A stretch of 10,287 nt of DNA, taken from JACORV01 sp041484135. Lineage in GTDB: Bacteria > Gemmatimonadota > Gemmatimonadetes > Gemmatimonadales > JACORV01. The notes under the pieces were generated by a model, which ran no database searches, had not been told where the DNA came from, and saw nothing but the letters and a program-made list of their open reading frames with translations. Below, piece by piece: positions 9,974-10,287 of this stretch (positions are counted from its first letter, which is position 1; every line of letters begins with the position of its first letter). Both the position numbers and the translations under genes were made by a program. Location: positions 1 through 10,287 of the forward strand of contig JBGPHD010000111.1 in NCBI GenBank assembly GCA_041484135.1, in the 5' to 3' direction.

Positions 9974-10287
9974 ATGAGACGACTAATCGTACTTGCAGCA
10001 TTCTGCCTTCCAGCGTTCGCTCGGGTGCTCCATGCGCAGCGCGACGATGATTTCTCCCGGCGCACGCTCGCAGGTATTGCCACCATGAGGGTAGTCGTTG
10101 AGAACCTCACGACCGAAGCAACGAATGCGGGCCTCTTCCAGGACGCCCTCAAGGCAGAGCTCGAGCTTCGCCTGCGCCAAGCTGGGATTGCCGTCCTATC
10201 GGACTATCAGGTAGCGACCAATCCATTCACTCCCTACGTCTACCTGCGAGTGACGACTACATCAGGCGCGCAGGGCCTGTTCGGATA
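9974..10287 (+). CDS. Cassette-borne secreted protein of unknown function (3' end missing)
   Basis: The ATG at 9974 has GGAG at 9963-9966 with a 7-nt spacer. The frame stays open to the window edge (104 codons + 2 nt), so the C-terminus is unseen. A short signal peptide is clear: MRRLIVLAAFCLPAFARVLHAQ, cut probably after Q22. The mature part reads 'LAGIATMRVVVENL', then a helix 'LFQDALKAELELRLRQAGIAVL' and 'YVYLRVTTTSG'. This resembles, from memory, a common type of short secreted hypothetical protein of soil bacteria in which a beta strand, an amphipathic helix of the form 'ELRLRxAGI' and a 'PYLYV' strand follow each other; I know of no assigned function. The codons (AGA, CTA, GTA, ATT, GCA) and lower GC differ from every gene to the left, as expected for a captured cassette. 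A short direct repeat ACTACTGC (9936-9943, 9954-9961) lies in the leader. Confidence 0.8.
   Translation, partial: MRRLIVLAAFCLPAFARVLHAQRDDDFSRRTLAGIATMRVVVENLTTEATNAGLFQDALKAELELRLRQAGIAVLSDYQVATNPFTPYVYLRVTTTSGAQGLFG

Noticed and set aside
9955..10180. Minus-strand ORFs opposite the last gene
   Set aside because: The plus-strand frame has a signal peptide, a ribosome-binding site and sensible protein composition; the minus frames are its shadows.

Overview
The window is about 70% GC by eye and densely coding. The gene types suggest an environmental bacterium of the Gemmatimonadota or a similar soil lineage: a TolB/PD40-propeller amidohydrolase, a Ser/Thr kinase with a membrane anchor and TPR-like extracellular part, many short 'AQ'-ending signal peptides, and an integron integrase. 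The phylum assignment is inference; no rRNA or marker gene is present.

Layout. (1) 1-776, plus strand: the last 31 codons of an enzyme gene (tentatively saccharopine-dehydrogenase-like), then a tightly coupled gene for a protein with two SRPBCC/AHSA1-like halves. (2) 784-7211, minus strand: a probable two-gene operon read right to left. A secreted PD40-amidohydrolase of 1198 aa comes first, followed by a transmembrane Ser/Thr protein kinase (about 940-950 aa). The genes overlap or are separated by 14 nt, depending on the kinase start. A good sigma70-like promoter (TTGCCG-17-TACATT) lies at 7247-7275. The amidohydrolase start region has been tandemly duplicated in 63-bp units. (3) 7349-8512, minus strand: an NAD-dependent epimerase/atypical SDR with an unusual low-complexity insert. 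(4) 8513-8679: a divergent intergenic region with a 40-bp tandem repeat and probable leaderless promoters at both ends. (5) 8680-9756, plus strand: an integron integrase (IntI) with all catalytic residues and the IntI-specific patch. (6) 9826-9927: a candidate attC site with perfect 10-bp inverted ends, only 69 bp after the intI stop. (7) 9974-end: a lower-GC, secreted, unidentified protein that looks like a gene cassette and runs off the window.

The main story is a probable chromosomal (sedentary-type) integron edge. The integrase points in the SAME direction as the cassette and the array begins at its 3' end, which is the minority 'reverse integrase' layout, and no attI core is visible between intI and the first attC. 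The second story is a short word, (T)CGTTAGGC, that recurs five times inside the ordinary genes, uses rare TTA codons, and contains the same heptamer as the attC core.
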